The notes below the pieces were generated by a model. It worked only from the letters and a program-made list of their open reading frames with translations, was not told the origin of the DNA and searched no databases. 64,000 nt of DNA, taken from positions 110,893 through 174,892 of the forward strand of contig CBDCBA010000003.1 in NCBI GenBank assembly GCA_965214125.1, read 5' to 3'. Both the position numbers and the translations under genes were made by a program. This document shows, one piece after another, positions 28,276-38,388 of this stretch (position 1 is its first letter; each line of letters starts with the position of its first letter). This DNA comes from CBDCBA01 sp965214125. GTDB taxonomy: Bacteria > Planctomycetota > Phycisphaerae > Tepidisphaerales > Tepidisphaeraceae.

Positions 28276-30186
28276 CTACTTCGCCTCCTGATCGGCGACG
28301 TCGACGTCGGTGCCGGAGGTTTCGTCGCGCTCGGTCCGCGTGATGTCCTTGCGGAGCGCGTTGAGCACGCTCTGCGGCGGCGGGAAGACCGCTTGGGGCG
28401 CGAAGCCGCTGTCGACGGCGGAGGCGTACATCCGCTGGCCCCAGCGCGGCCAGACGGCCTCACGCTGCTGCTCCGACAGCGCCGCGTTCCACACGCCGCT
28501 GCGCAGCTCGATCGGGATGTTGTCGAGCGTCGCGATCTTCGGCCCGTACCCCGTTTCGGCAGCGCCGATGAGGAAGGCGCCGGTCGTCTCGATGTCCATG
28601 TCCGCGAACTGCGACACCTCCATGAACTGCGGGTCGGCCGGGTTCGGGTTCAGCTTGCGGTAGTCGTCGAACAGCTCGCGGGCCCGCTCCCGGATCGCGG
28701 CCGCCTTCTCGGCGTCGTCCTGCACCCACAGCAGCGCCTTGCTTTGCAGCAACAGCGACTGCATCGCGATCCGCGCCTTGTCTGGGTTGTCGATCGTGTC
28801 GGCGTACTGCTCCTCAAGGAAGTCGTCGAGCGGTTTCTCGTAGTGATCGATGTCGGTATCGGCGTACCGATCGGCCATGCGATCGAGCAGGTCTTGGGCG
28901 GCCTGACGATCGCCGATAAGCTCCGCGTCGGCGATGGCGGCATCCATGCGGGTGCGGTAGCCCGGCCCGTATGTCCGCTCGACCATCTCGGCGTTAAGTT
29001 CCTCGGTCAGCTTCCAGAAATACTCGTCGAAGTCGAGCCAGAACGAGCTGATGGGCATGTAGCTCACGTAGCCGGTGATCGGGTCGTAGACCACGTCTCC
29101 CTGCTGGGCGAGCTGCTCGAGCGAGTTGAAGACCTGGCGGCGCACGTTGACGATGCCGTCGTAGCTGCGGAGTTCCTTCTGCTCCTCGCGCTCCAGGCCG
29201 CGCTGCGACCAGTAGATCGCGTGGGCGGCCGGGTGCCGCCAGTCAAGGGGGCCGAAGGTTTCGGCGTCCTTGAGCATGTCGTTTGGGTTCATGTTGTGCA
29301 GCTTGTCACCGATCACCTTGCGGCGGACGTAGTTCAGCACCGCGTCGATGTCGTCCTTCGTCGCCCAATCGGGGAAGCGGTCGGCTGTCTCGTAGTAGAC
29401 GGGCGTTTCGCCCGACTCGCGCATCCGGTCGAGCTCCGCCTCGTCGTACTCGATCTTCTGCTCCTCGACCGTGAACGCCCGGAGCATTTCGACGTCCTCC
29501 TCGTACCCCTGATCGGAGGTCCACTCGAGCAGCTTGCGGGCGCCCTTAGGCAAGTCGGCGGGGCGCTCGGGAGCGGCCGTGATCGGCTCGAACCACGCGC
29601 GGTAGGCCTCCATGTCCGTCGGCGGCTCGCCGAGGATGGCGTTCCAATCGTCGGCAAGGCGGCGCTTGTAGAACCAGTTGAAGTTGTCCTGGAACATCCC
29701 GACCTTGTGGTGGTAGATCCACGCGAGCTGGAGGTAGAGCCGCAGGCTGTTCGGGTTCGCGTCCAGGCCGCCGCCCTGGGTCTGTAAGACGTCAATGCCG
29801 CTCTTAACCCAGCGCCAGCGTTCCTCGGGCGTGTGCGTGCCGACGCTGATGTTGTACGACTGGTTCCAGCTCACAAACTCCCACACCTGCGGGAAGCGCG
29901 GCTGCAACCGCGTGATGAGCAGCCCGAGGTCGACGGCTTCGTGGAACTTGCCCTCCTGCTTGAGCGCCTCGGCCCGCTGCCACGCAACGTTGATCGCCAC
30001 GCCGCGCCCCACGCCCAGCGCCGCCTGCATGACGGCCATCTCCGGGGGCAGGTCCCAGACCTCGTCGCTGATGGTCAGGTTCAGGTCGCGGCGCTGCTCG
30101 TTGATCGGGCTCGTCAACGCCCCCGCCCCCGCGATGCAGGCGGCGAACGTGACGACTCCGGCGGTGGTGATCAGCAGGTTCTTCAT
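28276..30186 (-). CDS. Planctomycete-type TPR-like protein of unknown function
   Basis: 636 residues from the ATG at 30186 with GGAG 7 nt upstream. A hydrophobic N-terminal segment ([21 protein letters not shown]) is a signal anchor. The next 150 residues have helical-repeat character ([55 protein letters not shown]), which I associate with a family widespread in planctomycetes. The rest is helical with no catalytic motif recognised. Position between ABC genes and moxR suggests a periplasmic or membrane-associated partner. Confidence 0.75.
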   Translation of the reverse strand: MKNLLITTAGVVTFAACIAGAGALTSPINEQRRDLNLTISDEVWDLPPEMAVMQAALGVGRGVAINVAWQRAEALKQEGKFHEAVDLGLLITRLQPRFPQVWEFVSWNQSYNISVGTHTPEERWRWVKSGIDVLQTQGGGLDANPNSLRLYLQLAWIYHHKVGMFQDNFNWFYKRRLADDWNAILGEPPTDMEAYRAWFEPITAAPERPADLPKGARKLLEWTSDQGYEEDVEMLRAFTVEEQKIEYDEAELDRMRESGETPVYYETADRFPDWATKDDIDAVLNYVRRKVIGDKLHNMNPNDMLKDAETFGPLDWRHPAAHAIYWSQRGLEREEQKELRSYDGIVNVRRQVFNSLEQLAQQGDVVYDPITGYVSYMPISSFWLDFDEYFWKLTEELNAEMVERTYGPGYRTRMDAAIADAELIGDRQAAQDLLDRMADRYADTDIDHYEKPLDDFLEEQYADTIDNPDKARIAMQSLLLQSKALLWVQDDAEKAAAIRERARELFDDYRKLNPNPADPQFMEVSQFADMDIETTGAFLIGAAETGYGPKIATLDNIPIELRSGVWNAALSEQQREAVWPRWGQRMYASAVDSGFAPQAVFPPPQSVLNALRKDITRTERDETSGTDVDVADQEAK

Positions 30187-30230
30187 CGAATACTCCAATG
30201 ATTTGGTTAGGCCGGCGGACCGGGTCCGCG

Positions 30231-30258
30231 CAGCGTACGACCACACGTTCGTACGCTG
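30231..30258. promoter_or_regulatory. Perfect inverted repeat upstream of the TPR-like gene
   Basis: Two 10-nt arms (CAGCGTACGA / TCGTACGCTG) are separated by 8 nt, about 45 bp before the start at 30186 and within the 120-bp gap after the ABC permease gene. It could be an operator marking a second promoter inside the long array, or an RNA hairpin. No T-run follows. Confidence 0.35.
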
Positions 30259-30306
30259 GGCGCGGCCGGATGTTTCACGTCGGCTTTGGCGGGTGGCCCA
30301 AACCGG

Positions 30307-32244
30307 TTACACCTGCACGCGGGCGATCTCGCGCCGCTCGAACAGGAGCCAGCCGATGACCAGCGCAACGCCGCTCCAGACGACCAGCAGCCAGAACGAG
30401 TGCGAGGCCAACGCCGACCAGGCGACGTAGCGGCCGTCGACGAGCAGATCCATCGCGTCGAGGCTGCCGTAGCGAGCGAGCAATGCCGACACCCCGCGGA
30501 TGGCCGGCATCAAGACGCCTTGCAGCGTCTGGTCGACCGCCGCCACGCTCGCGCCCTCGACCTGCAACGACAGGACCGATTGCAGCCACGTTCCGCCGGC
30601 GGCGAGGATCCAAAGCGTGAGCGAGAACGTGGCCGCCACCGGAAAGCTGAAGAGCGCGCCCGTCACGGTGCCGAGCATCGCCAGAAACGCCAGCCGCACC
30701 CAGACCACCGCCGCCGCCCGCCCCACGTTCGACGCGAACCCGCCCCTGCGGTAGTAGACCGTCAGCCACTCCTCCGGGTCGAACCGCAACGCCTGCTGCC
30801 GATCCAGCACCTGCTGCGGAAGCTGGGCCATCATCTCCTCGGAGATCGGGCTGTTGTCGATCGTCATGGTCAGCCGGCCCCCCTCGTCGACGTCGGGCGT
30901 CTCGGGGTCGTCGTCGCTGATGATCGTCGCGGGGATGTCGAAGGTCTGCACGCGGTCGGGCACGAACCGAAGGAAGTCCTGCTGGCCGTTGATCGTGAAG
31001 TTCAGCAGGTACTCGTCGGAGCCGAAGGTCGAGTACCCCTTGACGTTGAACCGCAACTGGATCACCGACCCGGTCGTGTCGATGCCGAGCTCGTCGGCGT
31101 AGGGCAAAATCGACTTGAGCGTGACATCTTGCGGAGCGATGAGCAGGCCCAGCTCGTTGCTCATGCGCCGCGCGATCTCGTCTCTGCGGTCGCGGATGGA
31201 CTCTTCGAGCGCGCGGGCGCGCTCCTTGGCATCGTTCATCCCCTCGAAGACGTACGTTTTGTCCTCGCCGAACTCAATGGTGAGGAACTCGCGGCCTTCG
31301 TTCAGTTCGAGGTCGTTCAGCAGCGCGCCGACACCGCGGCGTTCGATGCGCTCGGGGTTGGTCCGCTGAATTTCGGTCAGCTCCGCGCGGGCCAGGTCGA
31401 TGAAGGGCGTTTCCGGGCTCGGGCGCAGTTCTTCGCGGGCGACGAGCACGCGGCTGTTGACGGCGTCGCGGTCGAAGGGGTCGACCGCCCGCTCCGCCGG
31501 CAGCCACAGGTAGGCAACGCCCCAGATCAGGATGGCCCAGACCGCCACGACGACCGCTTGCAGCAGCACGATGCCAAGCCACTTGCCCACAAGGTAGCCC
31601 AGCCGCGAGACGGGCTTGACGAAGACGCCGCCCGCGCGGGCCTCGCTCAGATCGCTGCTGACGGTGTACGCCGAAAACAGGATGGTCATCGCCCCCAGCA
31701 AGATGCCGACGAAGATGCCGTTGAACGAGAGAAACGCCTGAATCCGGTGCCGCAGCAGCGTGTCTTCGTTGCCCAGGTTCAGGTACGGGTGCAACGCCAC
31801 GACCAGGATCAGCAGCACGAGCAGGACGAGCACCGTTCGGTTGCGCACCGCTTCGTCGACCGCCCCCCGCGCCACCGCCAGCACGGCCGAAAGCGGCGTG
31901 CGAGACCAGACCGCGAGCGACAGCAGCCGGCGCAACAGGACGATTCCAAGCACTGCCAGCCAGGCGCCCGAGAAGATGACCAAGGCCGCGCCGGTCAGGC
32001 GGGCGATCGTCTCGCTGCGGTCGAACACCCGCCCGATCCACTCCCACGGCCATGCGAACGCAAGGCCCCCGCCAACGTTGCGAACGGTGCCCTCGGCAAA
32101 GCCGGCGACGAGCAGGAGGGCCAGCGCCGACAGACCCAGCGCCAGCGCCCAGCGGACGCCGCGGCGGGAAAGGTGGCCGAGCGCCGCATTGCGGCGGTTG
32201 CGCCGGTCGCGGGCTTGCAGAACATCATCGAAGGCGTGGCTCAT
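30307..32244 (-). CDS. ABC-2-type transporter permease
   Basis: 645 residues. N-terminal helices (WALALGLSALALLLVAGFA, LVIFSGAWLAVLGIVLLRR) and a core LVLLVLLILVVALHPYLN are followed by a long soluble insertion of about 280 residues, then C-terminal helices (FLAMLGTVTGALFSF, FWLLVVWSGVALVIGWLLF). Similar to ABC-2 permeases of the NosY/GldF type, which often carry large extracytoplasmic domains. It pairs with the ATPase gene ending 24 bp upstream. Substrate unknown. Confidence 0.85.
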   Translation of the reverse strand: MSHAFDDVLQARDRRNRRNAALGHLSRRGVRWALALGLSALALLLVAGFAEGTVRNVGGGLAFAWPWEWIGRVFDRSETIARLTGAALVIFSGAWLAVLGIVLLRRLLSLAVWSRTPLSAVLAVARGAVDEAVRNRTVLVLLVLLILVVALHPYLNLGNEDTLLRHRIQAFLSFNGIFVGILLGAMTILFSAYTVSSDLSEARAGGVFVKPVSRLGYLVGKWLGIVLLQAVVVAVWAILIWGVAYLWLPAERAVDPFDRDAVNSRVLVAREELRPSPETPFIDLARAELTEIQRTNPERIERRGVGALLNDLELNEGREFLTIEFGEDKTYVFEGMNDAKERARALEESIRDRRDEIARRMSNELGLLIAPQDVTLKSILPYADELGIDTTGSVIQLRFNVKGYSTFGSDEYLLNFTINGQQDFLRFVPDRVQTFDIPATIISDDDPETPDVDEGGRLTMTIDNSPISEEMMAQLPQQVLDRQQALRFDPEEWLTVYYRRGGFASNVGRAAAVVWVRLAFLAMLGTVTGALFSFPVAATFSLTLWILAAGGTWLQSVLSLQVEGASVAAVDQTLQGVLMPAIRGVSALLARYGSLDAMDLLVDGRYVAWSALASHSFWLLVVWSGVALVIGWLLFERREIARVQV

Positions 32245-32268
32245 CAGAGTGGCGAGGGGGGGGCCGCG

Positions 32269-33537
32269 CTAGTCGCGCTTGGAGGAGAGGCTGCCGAGGA
32301 ACTCGTCGTCGGCGTCGGCCGGCGGGGCATCGTCCGATCGCTTGGCGTCAGAGTCCGGCTCGGCCTCCGAATCGGCGGGCGCGGGAGGGGTGTAGGTGCC
32401 CATCGACTCCAGCACCGTCTCGTCCGGCTCGGGCTCAGCCTCCGGAACGGGCACGCCGGCTTCGGCGCGATCCGGGTCGTCGGAGGCGGGCGCCACGGGC
32501 TCGACCGGACGCGGGCCGCTCGCGAGCGAGTCGAGCAGCGCGTCGCCGCCGGCCTGGTCCTGCTGGAGGAAGCCGGCCACGTCGCCGCCGACGGCCGCGC
32601 CCGTAGTGGCGTCGCCGCCGCGGGTCGCCTGGTCGATGACGTCGAGGAACAGCTCCTCAAGGCGTTGCTTGGGCGGATGCACATCATCGATGTGGCGGCC
32701 CTCGCCCAGCACGCTTTGCAGGCGCTCGACGGTCTCCTGATCAATCGCGCCGCCGCTGACCTCGATGGCTTGGCGCCCCTCGACCGTGAGCAGTTCGTTG
32801 ACCGTCCCCGCCGCCCGGATCTTGCCTGCGTACATGATGACGATGCGGTCGCAGACGTCCTCGACCTCGCCGAGCAGGTGCGTGCAGAGCAGGATGGTTT
32901 TGCCGCGATCGCGCAGCTTCAGGATCAGGTCCTTGATCTGCCGCGTGGCGATTGGATCCATGCCGGTGGTCGGCTCGTCGAGCACAAGCAGGTCCGGGTC
33001 GTTGATGAGCGCCTGGGCCAACCCGACGCGGCGCTGCATGCCCTTGGAATACTCGCCAACAGGGCGGTAGCGGGCGCTCTCGAGGCCGACCATCTTCAGC
33101 AGCGCCTCGACCCGGCCGCGCCGCTCGGGAGTGGGGATGCGGAAGAGTCGGCCGTAGAAGTCGAGCGTCTCCTCGGCGTTGAGGAAGCGGTACAGGTGGC
33201 TTTCTTCCGGAAGGTAGCCGATTTTGTGCTTGAGTTGCACGTCGCTGGGCCGCTTGCCCAGGACGGCGATCTGGCCGGCGCTGGGGTGGAGCAGGCCCAG
33301 GATCATCTTGATCGTGGTCGTCTTGCCGCTGCCGTTGGGCCCGAGCAGGCCGATGACCTCGCCGCGCTTGACCGTCAGGTCGAGGTCGCGAACGGCTTTG
33401 ACACGCGGGCGCAGCCAGAAGTCGCGGAACGTCTTGTCCACGCCGCGCAACTCCAGCACCGTGTCGGCGGTGGTGGGGCCGGTGGTGGGGCCGGGGGTGG
33501 CTGCGGCGGGTGGCGGCGTTGCGGTGGCGGTCGTCAT
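32269..33537 (-). CDS. ABC transporter ATP-binding protein with acidic tail
   Basis: 422 residues. Walker A GPNGSGKTTTIK, a signature YSKGMQRRVGLAQAL in place of LSGGQ, Walker B LLVLDEPTTGMDP, and H-loop CTHLL, as in ABC-2/CcmA-type ATPases. The first 25 residues are Pro/Thr/Ala-rich. The last 110 form an acidic disordered tail (EAEPEPDETVLES, PADADDEFLGSL), unusual for this family and possibly a docking segment. It energises the adjacent permease. Confidence 0.93.
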   Translation of the reverse strand: MTTATATPPPAAATPGPTTGPTTADTVLELRGVDKTFRDFWLRPRVKAVRDLDLTVKRGEVIGLLGPNGSGKTTTIKMILGLLHPSAGQIAVLGKRPSDVQLKHKIGYLPEESHLYRFLNAEETLDFYGRLFRIPTPERRGRVEALLKMVGLESARYRPVGEYSKGMQRRVGLAQALINDPDLLVLDEPTTGMDPIATRQIKDLILKLRDRGKTILLCTHLLGEVEDVCDRIVIMYAGKIRAAGTVNELLTVEGRQAIEVSGGAIDQETVERLQSVLGEGRHIDDVHPPKQRLEELFLDVIDQATRGGDATTGAAVGGDVAGFLQQDQAGGDALLDSLASGPRPVEPVAPASDDPDRAEAGVPVPEAEPEPDETVLESMGTYTPPAPADSEAEPDSDAKRSDDAPPADADDEFLGSLSSKRD

Positions 33538-33591
33538 AATCGAAAGGTGGGTGGCCGGGGCGCCACAAGAAAGTGCGGGTGCGGCGGGACG

Positions 33592-35187
33592 TTAGCGGCC
33601 GGTGCCATCCTGGCGGGCGGCGTTGCGGCGGTCGATGGCGCGCTGCTCGTCCTGCGCCTTGCGGTCGGCGTCCTCGCCGAGCTCGAGCCGGATCGTGTCG
33701 CCGTCGCGCCCGCGAACCGTCTCGAGCGCCAGCGCGCCGTCGGCGAAGACCTCGCGGAGCGACGCGAAGAAGAGCTGCCGCTTGAACTGCTCCGGATTGC
33801 GGCGGAAGTCGGGCAACAGGCGCTCGAACAGCTCCAGCTCCGTCTGCGTCTCCTTCACGATGGCCGTCGCCTCGCGCTGGGCTTCCTGGAGGATGTTGTA
33901 CGCGCTGCCGCTGACCGTGGCAGTCGGAGTCGCGTCGGCGAGATCGAGCAGGCGATCGCGGCGCGGGTCGTCGGCCGGCAGGGTCTCGGCCAGGCGCGGG
34001 AGCACGCTGCCGATCGGCTGGCCCAGCAACAGGTCGCGCAGCGCCGCGTCCGACCGCTCGAAGGCGGTGTTGACCGCCGGGTCATCCGGGCGCACGAGCA
34101 ACTGGCGATCGGCGGCCTCGTACACGTCAATCGCCGCCAGCACCGCCGGGAACGCCGCGCCGGCGGCCTCGGTCAGAATCTGCGTGCGCTGCGTGGTCCC
34201 CTCGCTGATGAGCCGCTGCTGATCTTGCAGCGTGGCGTTGAGCGAGTCGAAAATCGTCCGCAGCACCGGCGGGGGTGTGAAGTCGCTCCGCTGGACCGAG
34301 TTGATCGTGATGCCCGCGTTCATGCCGTCCAGCACGCGCTGGGCCGCGACGCGAATGGCGTCCTCCTGCTGCGCCGTCGTGACGGCCGGATCGGCGGCGA
34401 CCTCGCCCGGATCGGCCCCATCCACCGGCTCGGCGGCGTCGGACGCTTCGCCCTCGGCGGGCGGGGCGACGGGCACGGGCGCCGCGGCGGGCAGGCCGCG
34501 GGCGCCGCGGGTGTTGCGCAAAAAGCTGTCGATGTCGAGCGAGGCGACGTCCGCGACGATTGCTTCCATTACCGCCCGGCGCACCAGCTCGGCGGGCCGC
34601 TCGAAGAGCATCTCGGGGTTGTCCGCCAGCGTGTCGAAGCCGGCCGGGTCGATCGGGCCTGCCGCGTTGCGGACGAAGTCGGCCGCGTCGCCGGGGCGCA
34701 CGACGTAGCGCACCTGGTAGCGGGCGTGGACGATGTTGCGATCCCCGGTGACGAGGAAGCCGTCGACGGCCGGATCGAGCTGCTCGCCGGCGGCGAGTTC
34801 GCTCAGGCGGCGGCCGCGGTCGGCCGGGTTGCGGATGTTGAAGACGAACTCTTCGTCCAGGTTCACCGTCTGCTCGACCGTCGGCACCTTGATGACCTCG
34901 CCGATCGGCCGCGGCCAGCGGAAGTAAGGGCCGCCATCGGCCGTCAGCACCTCGCTGCCGTTGGCCCCAACGATGCGCCCAAAGCTCGTGCGGATCGCCA
35001 CCTCATTCTGCTTCACCGTGAAGACGCCGCTGAACAGAAAGACGAGCAGGAGCAACACGAAGACCCAGCGCAACACCGTGAAGCTCAGCGCCAGCGCATC
35101 CGCGAGCGAGCGGTTGGCGGCGTCGAACTGCTCGACGTCGGCTTGACCTGCGGGATCATGCGAAACTGGTTGGACGTCGTCGGCCAT
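33592..35187 (-). CDS. SPFH/Band-7 membrane protein (HflK-like)
   Basis: 531 residues. One membrane helix (WVFVLLLLVFLFSGVF) is followed at once by the SPFH domain: FTVKQNEVAIRTSFGRI, GPYFRWPRPIGEVIKV and IVHARYQVRYVV. A long helical region with a Pro/Ala/Glu-rich insert follows. Similar to HflK in order of parts. HflK/HflC form membrane microdomain cages around proteases. Third of three tandem SPFH genes, 54 bp before the ABC ATPase gene. Confidence 0.85.
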   Translation of the reverse strand: MADDVQPVSHDPAGQADVEQFDAANRSLADALALSFTVLRWVFVLLLLVFLFSGVFTVKQNEVAIRTSFGRIVGANGSEVLTADGGPYFRWPRPIGEVIKVPTVEQTVNLDEEFVFNIRNPADRGRRLSELAAGEQLDPAVDGFLVTGDRNIVHARYQVRYVVRPGDAADFVRNAAGPIDPAGFDTLADNPEMLFERPAELVRRAVMEAIVADVASLDIDSFLRNTRGARGLPAAAPVPVAPPAEGEASDAAEPVDGADPGEVAADPAVTTAQQEDAIRVAAQRVLDGMNAGITINSVQRSDFTPPPVLRTIFDSLNATLQDQQRLISEGTTQRTQILTEAAGAAFPAVLAAIDVYEAADRQLLVRPDDPAVNTAFERSDAALRDLLLGQPIGSVLPRLAETLPADDPRRDRLLDLADATPTATVSGSAYNILQEAQREATAIVKETQTELELFERLLPDFRRNPEQFKRQLFFASLREVFADGALALETVRGRDGDTIRLELGEDADRKAQDEQRAIDRRNAARQDGTGR

Positions 35188-35232
35188 CGGAAGCGGGGCG
35201 GAAGCGGGCGGGGCGGAACAAGCAAGCGGCGG

Positions 35233-36216
35233 CTACTCGCTCGCGGGGGGCGGCTGGCTGCCGCCGTCATCGCCGTCGGCCTCGTCGTTGCGGGGCAGAA
35301 ACTCGCGAAGCATCGAGAACGGGTAGAGGCGGTCGCCGTCGATGATGAAGCGGGCGCGGTCGCGGGCGAGCGTCTCGAAGACATCGCGGGCGGCAAGGAA
35401 ACTGGCGAGCTCCTCGTTGTCGGCAAAGCGCGTCTGCAACTGCGCTGCACGCTGCTGGCCCTCGTTGCGCAGCTCGTTCGCCTGGCGGCGGGCAAAGCTT
35501 TCGATGATGCCCGCTGAGGCGCTGGCCTCGCTCGTAAGCCGGGCGTACTCGGCCTGCCCCTCGTTGCGGGCGCTGGCGGCCAGCGTGGTCCGCTCGGCAG
35601 CCATGCGGCCGAAGACGCTGTTGGTCACCGGACCCGGCAGCGTGAGCGAGATCACGCCGACCTCCTCCACGCGGATGCCCAGCGGGTCGACGCCCGCCTG
35701 CAACTCGCCGCGCATGCGCTGGCCGATTTCGTCGAGCCGCAGCGTGCCGCTGTCGGCGTTGACAAGCTGGTCGAGGCGGTACTGTCCGATGAAGTTCGGG
35801 AACGACCGCACGCGCGATCGCAGCGTCTGCTCCGCGCTCGCGGGCTGGCCGACCGACTTGTAGAACTCGAGCGGGTCGGCGATGCGCCAGGTCACGTAGA
35901 AGCGGATGTTCACGCTCTGCTGGTCGGCGGTCTGCGCCTGCTCGAGGGCCCCCTCGACCACCTGCACCCGCGTGTCGTAGGTCTGGGCGACCTGCTGGAT
36001 CGGCCAGGGCCACTTGAAGTGCAAACCCGCGTCGTCGCCGGCCACGGTGAGGCCGTCAGCGTCGACGCTCGGGGCGTTCTTGACGCTCCCCTCGCCGGTC
36101 GAGCCGAACGTGGTGACGATGGCCGCCTCGTTATAGCGCACGGTGTACGTGAACATGTAGGTCACGAGGAACACCAGCAGGAGGGCGGCGACCGTGATGG
36201 TGAGAGTGCGCTTCAT
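35233..36216 (-). CDS. SPFH/Band-7 membrane protein (HflC-like)
   Basis: 327 residues, the usual length of HflC. N-terminal helix LTITVAALLLVFLVTYMF, then TVRYNEAAIVTTFG, GLHFKWPWPIQQV, NIRFYVTWRIADPLEFYKS and the coiled-coil part with AAERTTLAASARNEGQAEYA. The KWPWPI phrase is shared with the first SPFH gene of the set. The acidic C-terminus is DEADGDDGG. Confidence 0.87.
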   Translation of the reverse strand: MKRTLTITVAALLLVFLVTYMFTYTVRYNEAAIVTTFGSTGEGSVKNAPSVDADGLTVAGDDAGLHFKWPWPIQQVAQTYDTRVQVVEGALEQAQTADQQSVNIRFYVTWRIADPLEFYKSVGQPASAEQTLRSRVRSFPNFIGQYRLDQLVNADSGTLRLDEIGQRMRGELQAGVDPLGIRVEEVGVISLTLPGPVTNSVFGRMAAERTTLAASARNEGQAEYARLTSEASASAGIIESFARRQANELRNEGQQRAAQLQTRFADNEELASFLAARDVFETLARDRARFIIDGDRLYPFSMLREFLPRNDEADGDDGGSQPPPASE

Positions 36217-36264
36217 CGGGACAATCTGCGGAAAAACGTGGAACCAGAGCGAATTACTACGAAA

Positions 36265-38388
36265 CTACTCGTCGCCCGTCGGGATGCGGAGGCCGGCGGC
36301 GCCGGCGATGTCAACGACGGAGCTGAGGTCGAAGGCCTGGTACACGTCGGCCTCGGTGAAGAAGATGAACTTCGGCCGGCCGAGCATGGAGGCCTGCACC
36401 ACCCGCAGCAGTTCGCGACGCTTGAAGTATTCCGGCGCCGCGTCGTAAGCGGCGGCGACGGCCTCGACGCGACCGGCGCGGCTGCGGGCGTCGTTCTCGC
36501 GCGTCCATCGGTCGCGCCGGGCGCTGAAGAGCTGCTGCGCCGCGTCGCCGCCGGCGCTTTGAAGTTGTTGTTCGACGAGCGTCGAGAGCCGGGCGATTTC
36601 CTCGGCGGCCGCGTCGTCGCCGCTGGTGATCGCCTGCCGCTCGGCGTCCTGCAACTCCTCGATCGACGCCGCCAACTCGCGGGCACGGTTCGCGTTGCCG
36701 GCCGCGCTGGCGAGGGCGACGTTGGCCGCCTGGCGTCCTTCCTCGATGCGGCGGCGTTCGTCTTGCTCGGCGGCCACGCGCTCGTTGAAGTTCTGCGCGA
36801 CGGCCTTGGGCGGCATCACGCCCTTGAGCCCGACCCACACGATTTCGACGCCCAGGTTCTCGCGCTTCGCTTGCTCGCGCAGGCCCGCCTCGATCGCGCT
36901 GGCGATCCGCGTGCGCTCGGCGCCGATGGCGGCGTCAATGTCGGCCTTGACGAGTTCGCGCGCCAGGAGCGACTCGGCCATCTGCCGCAGGCGAACGCCA
37001 GGGTTCTGGTGGCTAGTAACGAACTCGAGGAAGTTCTCGCGTGAGACGCGGAAGTTGACCGTCAGGTCGGCCGCCGCCAGCGCCACCGGCGGGGCTTGGC
37101 TGCCGGCGTCGGTGGCGACCGAGAGGGCGTCGCTGCCGGCGCCCATGCCACGCGAGGCGACCAGGAGCAGGCGATTTTCCAGCCCGTCCTCCTGGCCTTC
37201 CCAAAGAAAGGCGTCATGGTTGTGCTGGGTGGTGCCGCTGGCGAGGTGCGTGCCGACGACGAGCTCGCGCACGCGGGCCACGTCACCCGTAACCGCCGTC
37301 GAGATCGGCCAGGGCCACTTCAGGTGGATGCCCGGCCCCGCCGGCTTGCCGCGCAGCTTGCCGAAGTCGGTGATAATCGCCTGCTCGTGGGGCTCGACGC
37401 GCACGAAGCTGCTCATCAGGAAGACCACGCCGATGCCAAACACGATCAGCCACGCGATGCTCCGGCTCAGCAGCCGCCAGAACCAGCTTTTGGTGATTTC
37501 GAAGCCGAACTGGTAATTGACGGCCTCGTTGAGCGAGCGGACGACGCCGCCGGGGCTGACGAGCAGTTGCAGCAGGCGCGAGTCGAAGGCGGCCCGCAGC
37601 GTTTGATCCTCGGCCCCGCCGGCCGTCGCGGCCTTGGGGCGGTAGAGATCGATTACCACGTTCAGCAGCACCTCGACGCCCACCAGCGCGGTGATCGTCG
37701 GAATCAACGCCGCGACCACCGACACGGCCTGGGGCAGCCCCAGCGTCGTCGCGCCGCCAGCCACCGCGAGCAGGCCCAGCAGCAACACGGTGCCCAGCAA
37801 ATAGGTAGCCCCGCCGCGGAGCACGGGCCACTTCAGGCTGCGGCTCATGCCCATCAGGTAGTAGCCGACGATGAACCCGAAGAACGCCATCGCCGCCGCA
37901 AGCCCCGCGACCAGGCTCGCCGATTCCGGCGGAACCGAACGAATCGCGATGTAGTTTTGCAGGCCCAGCAACCCCAGGAACACCAGGACGGCGCCAGTCA
38001 ATCCCGAGAGGGCGGGTAGGACCAGGCGGTAGAAGCGCGAGAGGCGTCGCGCGGCAGGTCGGGCCTCGGCCTCGCTCTCGAAGATGGTCCGCCCCGCGTC
38101 GCCCGATCGGGTGGCCGCCTCGATTTCGAAGGCTTCGACCGTCCGCCCGCGCCGCAGCACCGCCGCGATGGCCACGCCCGCCCACGGGATCAGCCCCAAA
38201 CCGGCGAAAAAGACGACCTGGAATCCGTACGACCGCTGCGAACTCGCGGCCAGAACGAAAGCGGCAATGGTCAGGACAAGCTGCACCACGAGCCCGACGA
38301 CGCTCATCGTCACGCCGCGGCGCTGCAACAGCAGGTCGGCATTGCTGATCGGGGTCGCCGGGGCGGAATGAACGGGCGTCTCGGGCAT
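36265..38388 (-). CDS. SPFH protein with an N-terminal polytopic membrane domain
   Basis: 707 residues. The first 250 form about six membrane helices (for example LVVQLVLTIAAFVLAAS, LVLPALSGLTGAVLVFLGLL, YLLGTVLLLGLLAVAGG), followed by a further helix (IAWLIVFGIGVVFLMSSF) that leads into a SPFH domain: VEPHEQAIITDFG, GIHLKWPWPIST and LTVNFRVSRENFLEFVT. The C-terminal half is coiled coil. The polytopic extension is not part of normal HflK/HflC. First gene of the long minus-strand array. Confidence 0.83.
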   Translation of the reverse strand: MPETPVHSAPATPISNADLLLQRRGVTMSVVGLVVQLVLTIAAFVLAASSQRSYGFQVVFFAGLGLIPWAGVAIAAVLRRGRTVEAFEIEAATRSGDAGRTIFESEAEARPAARRLSRFYRLVLPALSGLTGAVLVFLGLLGLQNYIAIRSVPPESASLVAGLAAAMAFFGFIVGYYLMGMSRSLKWPVLRGGATYLLGTVLLLGLLAVAGGATTLGLPQAVSVVAALIPTITALVGVEVLLNVVIDLYRPKAATAGGAEDQTLRAAFDSRLLQLLVSPGGVVRSLNEAVNYQFGFEITKSWFWRLLSRSIAWLIVFGIGVVFLMSSFVRVEPHEQAIITDFGKLRGKPAGPGIHLKWPWPISTAVTGDVARVRELVVGTHLASGTTQHNHDAFLWEGQEDGLENRLLLVASRGMGAGSDALSVATDAGSQAPPVALAAADLTVNFRVSRENFLEFVTSHQNPGVRLRQMAESLLARELVKADIDAAIGAERTRIASAIEAGLREQAKRENLGVEIVWVGLKGVMPPKAVAQNFNERVAAEQDERRRIEEGRQAANVALASAAGNANRARELAASIEELQDAERQAITSGDDAAAEEIARLSTLVEQQLQSAGGDAAQQLFSARRDRWTRENDARSRAGRVEAVAAAYDAAPEYFKRRELLRVVQASMLGRPKFIFFTEADVYQAFDLSSVVDIAGAAGLRIPTGDE

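Noticed and set aside
30286..35517. 1,743-codon plus-strand open frame
   Set aside because: Antisense to the ABC and SPFH genes. High third-position G+C removes stop codons on the opposite strand; the translation is Arg/Gly/His/Val-rich with no domains.
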